A DNA stretch of 64,000 nucleotides, from NCBI GenBank assembly GCA_007922225.1, contig ML679969.1, forward strand, positions 15,373,999 to 15,437,998. The letters are read 5' to 3'. The notes under the pieces are model-generated. The model made no database searches. It was not told the DNA's origin and worked only from the letters and a program-made list of their open reading frames with translations. This document shows positions 59,269 through 64,000 of the stretch, one piece after another (the stretch's first letter is position 1; the number at the start of each line of letters is the position of its first letter). Position numbers and translations under genes: made by a program. This stretch comes from Emydura subglobosa. Taxonomy: Eukaryota > Chordata > Testudines > Chelidae.

Positions 59269-60477
59269 GGCCCAGCCCCACAGTCAGGTCAAATCCTAGT
59301 GAAAGAGTGTTACTCACAGAAGAAGAGAGAGTACATTTGTTTACCTGATTCTATGGCTTATTTGCTACACTTCTGCCTCATTACAGAGGCTCCCAGCTAG
59401 CACGGTTATGACTGAGTCTTCGAATCTTGGCTGCCAGAGCCCAGACTCATTTCTTGGCTGGTCGCTTTCCATTAATGTCTCTTTGCTTTGTGATACCTAA
59501 GGACACAGCTCACATTTCCCAGAGATGATTCCGCCAGTAAACAAGCCACCATCACTGAAAGAGACATGAGGGACATGGCTCCAAAACAGGAGTGAGCCAG
59601 CCTTCATGGGGAAAAGCAGTTGGCTTGGAAGCAAGGCCATTTATGATGGTGCCTTTTAGGACAGGGCAGAGTCCATGCCTGTTATGGATTGACAGCACAA
59701 CGTGGGCTATGAGTACGAAATACGAAGCCTGCTTTCCAGGCCTGCACATCCAGTGAGTTCTCTTAGTGACACAGAAGTGGGGACAATCCCGTGTCTTAGC
59801 TCTGCTGAGCTAATAACACACAGTAGGAGGAGCGACCCTCATTGCGGAGGGTCCAAATGAAGCAGAAAGTCAAAGCTATGGCTAGGCCATGAAGGGAAGC
59901 TCCAAAATCTCCATCTTGCCCTGGAGCCAAGCATGGGGTGCTGGTGGCTGGGGTCAAGGCATGGTCACAAGACCCAGTTAGGAGGTTTGCACTGAAGGGC
60001 TGTGCTATTAGATGCAGATTGGTGACTCTACAACCTGCAGATCAGTGAATCTCTTCCATGCCTGAATGGCTCCATATTCCCTGCTCTGCTGTGGTTCCAC
60101 AAATAGAGCCCACATACTCAGGCTTCGCATGAGAGATGAGAAAGCCCCTCTAGGGCATAAACTATGGGAAAATTCCAGCGTCCTAAGAATAGGCACAAAT
60201 TCTTTCCATGACTTGTCCAGTGCCTGATGCAACGATTCCACCTGCAAGGAAGGCCCAGAGCAGCAGGGCACAGGACTGGATTCCTAGGCCTTGACACTTA
60301 AGTTGTGAAGAAGAGGTGCCTAGCACGTGGGGTTGCTGTGCTGGAGTGAACATTTCTGATGCAATAGAAAAGGTTCCATTTTGTTTCCATGGAGAGATGT
60401 ACAAAGCTATGGAGAGCAAGGCAATTTCTAATTTAACTGACCTGGCTTAATCATCCATAGACCATGAGAAAACTCAT
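59269..60477. other. Non-coding, nothing recognised
   Basis: Unique-looking with average GC. Minus frames 60008-60419 have no domain. Confidence 0.45.
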
Positions 60478-60574
60478 GGCCCTGATTCATTACTCCAGAT
60501 TTATCCCACCCTAGCACTACTGAAAGCATTGGAGTTATACCAGTGCACGTAAAATCAGAGCAGTGAATAAGGCC
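60478..60574. repeat. Foldback hairpin repeat (97 nt)
   Basis: GGCCCTGATTCATTACTC at the left pairs with GAGCAGTGAATAAGGCC at the right with few mismatches, and AGATTTAT pairs loosely with GTAAAATC further in. The centre holds CTGAAAGCATTGGAG. This belongs to the same broad foldback group as 3923-3982 and 62005-62073. Confidence 0.7.
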
Positions 60575-62004
60575 CCAGACTATGTAGTTTAAACTCCCTA
60601 CCTATGTGACAAATAACACCTTCAAAGTGAAAGAGATTTAAAATTCTAATTTGCTTGTCACTGGTGCTGCTTTTTGTTCACTTTTTGCATCTTCCTTAGC
60701 TGGAGCAATGAAAACTGACTGTCCCCCAAAGTGAAGCTGACTGGTCTGTTTCTAGTCAATTTCGCTTGCAAGGTTCCCTGAACTAGCTCAGTGCTTAAAT
60801 GTTTGAGTTGCAAAAATATGAGCTGACAATGTGCCTTTAAACCTAGATTCCCCATCTAATATCTGACAGATGCTGTCTTGTTTGCCCCCAGCTCCACTAT
60901 GAGTACAATTTGTTAATGTGTAGTGTTTATAAGACAACGTTCCTAATATGCTTTTGTTCTCAGAAGATATTTTTGACAAGACAAAGGGGACGTGATCCAA
61001 TCAAGGAGGTAATTTCAGAATATTAAGATTTCTCTCTTGTTGTGCTGGAATAAAGATGCAATTTTATATGAACTTTTTCTACAAATAAAGGGCAATAGAG
61101 CTTGAATAAACATCTACTTCAGAAGAACAGTTGCATGCCTTTGTTTAACATGATTTAGCCTGACTTGGAGTGAAAAGAAGTCCAAGTACCAAATTCCAAG
61201 GTCAAAGAAAGTTATGCATGTGCACAATGGGGGCTGAATCTTGGCCCAATGGGCCCAAAGTGATGATCCCTGGTTTTGATCAGTCAGATGATTTGCATAA
61301 TTTACATTTGATAAGGTGTGGGGGTTTGGGATTTCTTTCTAACTCAACTGGGGAAAGGAAGAGAGAAGCTGAAGTTTCCCCTGTAAGCACAAAAGTTACT
61401 CTCATTAAACTGCAGGCCAGGTTTATGACATGTAAATTCCCCTGGAAACGTTTCAGCAATCCGTGTAGACCCCAGAATGCCAGTGAAATATGCTGCTGTT
61501 TCTTTGAGGTTCTGGTGTTGCTCCTGTCACCCACTGCAGCAGAATCCAGAGACAAGTGGCATGTTCCCATCGGGAACATTGGGCCCGCAGCAGAACGTTT
61601 TTTTTTAAGAGGAAGTTATTTGGCAAAATCCAGTCTATTCAGAGATGTAAATTCTAAATTCACAGCCGAAGCACCAAATTATTTCAACATATAGGATTAT
61701 TCACTTTATCACCCAAATTCAGATGGATTAAAGAGGTAATTTAATTCCCTATTTAAGCAGTCATTTTAAAAAAAAATCAAGATAATCCTACAAAATTGGA
61801 AAACTTGCTGCTTTTATTTACTGTTTATTAATAAAGCAATGGCCCAGGACAGTGACAAATACCTGAGATTGCACTGTTGGGATTACTGTGTGGGCATAAT
61901 ATTAGACACTTGCAGAATAAAAGACATGAATATTTGTTCTGTTGCTCTTCCCTTCACATCCTCTCTCTTTCTTTCTCTAATTCATGTCTCTCTTTCTTTC
62001 ATTG
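60575..62004. other. Non-coding; longest plus-strand frame is unsupported
   Basis: A 174-codon plus frame (61170-61694) shows no domain, no splice context and no coding-like periodicity that I can see; a T-run at 61601-61608 lies inside it. Treated as a chance frame with a modest possibility of being real. Confidence 0.4.
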
Positions 62005-62073
62005 GGACCTGATCCAAAATGCATTGGCATCAATATAAAGATTCCCATTGACTTCTGTGGCCTTGGATTAGTC
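62005..62073. repeat. Foldback repeat (CCTGATCCAAA / TTGGATTAG)
   Basis: GACCTGATCCAAAATGCATT at the left and TCCCATTGACTTCTGTGGCC then TTGGATTAGTC at the right are opposite arms of the CATTGACTTCAATGGG group; pairing is partial. Confidence 0.55.
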
Positions 62074-64000
62074 ACTTGTGGACAAGGAATTTTACAACAG
62101 GCCCCCATTAGGTTCCTGCGGGGGCGGGGTATATAGTGGCAATACACATTCCACCGTCCTGTTGTGTGAAAGCAACTGCCTCTGTACCACAAAACAGAAA
62201 GCTTGATGTGATATTCCGATAGATAGGTATTAAACAAATAAATCTATATTGTGGTTTATCTGAAGATTGATGTCTAAGCAAACTACAGAAGAGAAAGGAA
62301 TCTAGCAGAGCTGAGACAGTGTAAGTCATGAGTTGCTGTAGGTATAAATATTGCTTCGGTGAAAGTTGTATCAATATGTTTTTTATCATTTCATCCCATT
62401 CAGACCATCCTTCCTCAAACCATTCAGTTGTTAATATAATCCTGGCAATATTTTAGTTCATTTTTCTTAATTTTATTCTGGTCAGCTAAGTCTCTTTAGA
62501 TGGAATTTGTTTTTTGCAACCATAATGTTGAAATGTATTTATTGGCTGTGGTCACAAAAATTCTAAATGGGTCTCTATTTTTATTTGATGTCAGTAAATT
62601 AGGACATGTTCTTAACATTATGTGAAATTAGGGAATATATCCCTAAAATATCTCTTGTTAGCTTTCTTCTATCAGACCAGGAGCCTTCAGTTTGGAAAAT
62701 TAAACAAAAGGGTGCTTTTCAGGAATACTTATATTTCAAATGGCAGTTCATCAAGCAGTTATTGACTCCATTAAGAATATCTTGATTCCCGTAGGAAGGA
62801 AGATAAATGGATAAATAAAGAAATATTTTTGATTAACTGCAGTTAAAATTCTGTAGTTAGCATGGGAATTTCACAAATTAATATCCATTGGATTGAAGAG
62901 CTTTCTGACCATATTAGATTCCTTGTTAATATAACTGTGTTGACTTTGGTCCAGTGTACCTTTCTGAGAGGCGCTTGATATGCAGATTCGTGAATCCTTA
63001 GAATATCATCAGATTGTGTTTATGTAAGACTATTGGAAAAAATAAGCCCTGATGGCTTGTTCTATTTTTTATGTTCTAATCATTTTTATCTTCATTTTTT
63101 CTGTGTATCCCTCTAAAGATAAAACATTACTGTCTATTTACAGATTATTGTGTATGCAGAGGAGTCACTGCTGTCTCTTATTACTGCTGGATAACAGGGA
63201 AATGCTCTGTGTTCTCATAGAGCTATCGGTGCAGTTTCCTCTTTCCAAAGAAGAAGCTGCTGAAATGAAGTGGTGGACATTAATATTAACTGCTTAAAAG
63301 GTATCAAAATATTAAAAGGTAGCTATGTATCAGGCTGAGGATTGAAATGTGCTACCACAGGCCAGGGCAGCATAAGCAGTGATGCAGTTTCCTACAGCTT
63401 GCTGGGAGCTGGTTATGATTTGTATTTTATATGAGGAGGATGGTTTGGACAAAATAAAAATGGACCCAGGCCCTGTGAGATTCTCCTGTTTATATGGATA
63501 CGCGGTCATGTCACGTGAAGGCACTGAGCCCAGGTTAAAGTCACACACCACTAAGCTGTCTCGGTATCCTCTTCTCGGACTCACACTCATGGACTACCAC
63601 CACAAAGTGCTGGGCTCCAAATTCAACCCTCCCATGTCGGCTTTTCCTCAGGGAAGGATGCCACAAAGGCCACGAGGGTGATGTCTCTAGTGCAATGTGA
63701 TCAGAGAGAAAGCACAGTATGTTTGAGCTGGGCATGGAGAAAGACGTGAATGCAAGCGAACTGGAGGCTATCAGGGTATGCAAGATAGGAGATAACCCAA
63801 GATAGGAGATTTTGGGTCTTTGTCTCCTGGCTGTCCACAAAAGAGGTTAATGAGGCTGCCAGAGCTGTCCTGAAGGGACTCAATCAGCAAAGGATCGTGC
63901 AATGAGCTCTGTTGGTCAGGGGTCAAGATGTTGCTCTTGCACAGGGGCAGTTGGTTAAAAGAACATATGGAAAATGATCACACCTCCAGGATAGCAACAT
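62074..64000. other. AT-rich then mixed non-coding, nothing recognised
   Basis: AT-rich to about 63.3 kb, then closer to average. Opposite-strand frames at 63330-63883 overlap each other without domains. The window ends inside unannotated sequence. Confidence 0.45.

Noticed and set aside
61170..61694. 174-codon plus-strand frame as a gene
   Set aside because: No family resemblance, start context or splice evidence. One frame of this size is not surprising in 64 kb.
1..64000. CRISPR arrays, bacterial operons, prophages or a novel defence system
   Set aside because: No regularly spaced repeats, no dense collinear frames and no ribosome-binding-site pattern; MIR, CR1 and LINE remains show vertebrate DNA.

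Overview
The window looks like non-coding vertebrate nuclear DNA. It has low CpG, pervasive stop codons, no operon-like gene packing, and many decayed interspersed repeats (MIR/CORE-SINE, CR1 and another non-LTR LINE, short foldback repeats). Several unnamed repeat families resemble ones I remember from turtle and crocodilian sequence, so a turtle (or possibly crocodilian) genome is my best guess. That is recollection of repeat families, not a database match. I found no protein-coding exon, rRNA or intact tRNA gene that I can defend. The open frames, the longest about 184 codons, lack recognisable domains, overlap repeats or have no splice-site support. The window is therefore most likely intergenic DNA or part of a very long intron.

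Layout. 0-5 kb: a MIR at 343-512, an unnamed repeat at 1380-1580, AT-rich unique DNA, a foldback hairpin at 3923-3982, and two adjacent MIRs at 4525-4862. 5-13 kb: mostly unique DNA with a reverse MIR near 7.1 kb, a short insertion with a 13-bp target-site duplication (8539-8679) and a 26-bp perfect palindrome (10293-10318). 13.4-14.4 kb: a repeat with LTR-like signals. 19.4-21.3 kb, minus strand: the clearest coding fossil, a LINE reverse transcriptase with stops, a frameshift and a ruined catalytic box. 22-31 kb: tRNA-like debris, foldbacks, an LTR-like segment (28.4-29.1 kb) and two further short elements carrying a CTGANGA-stem-GAAA box. 31-45 kb: mostly unique, with a MIR, a second minus-strand LTR-like segment near 39.2 kb and a CR1 3' end at 40.4-40.6 kb. 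45-64 kb: several MIR and other short repeats, more foldbacks, simple repeats and unique DNA.

There is no gene system to describe. The most interesting structure is in the repeats. Three short elements share a hammerhead-ribozyme-like core, and two of these three also share a 15-nt terminal motif. A group of dispersed foldback (palindromic) repeats recurs through the window. Both are probably old, widespread amniote repeats rather than something unique to this locus.
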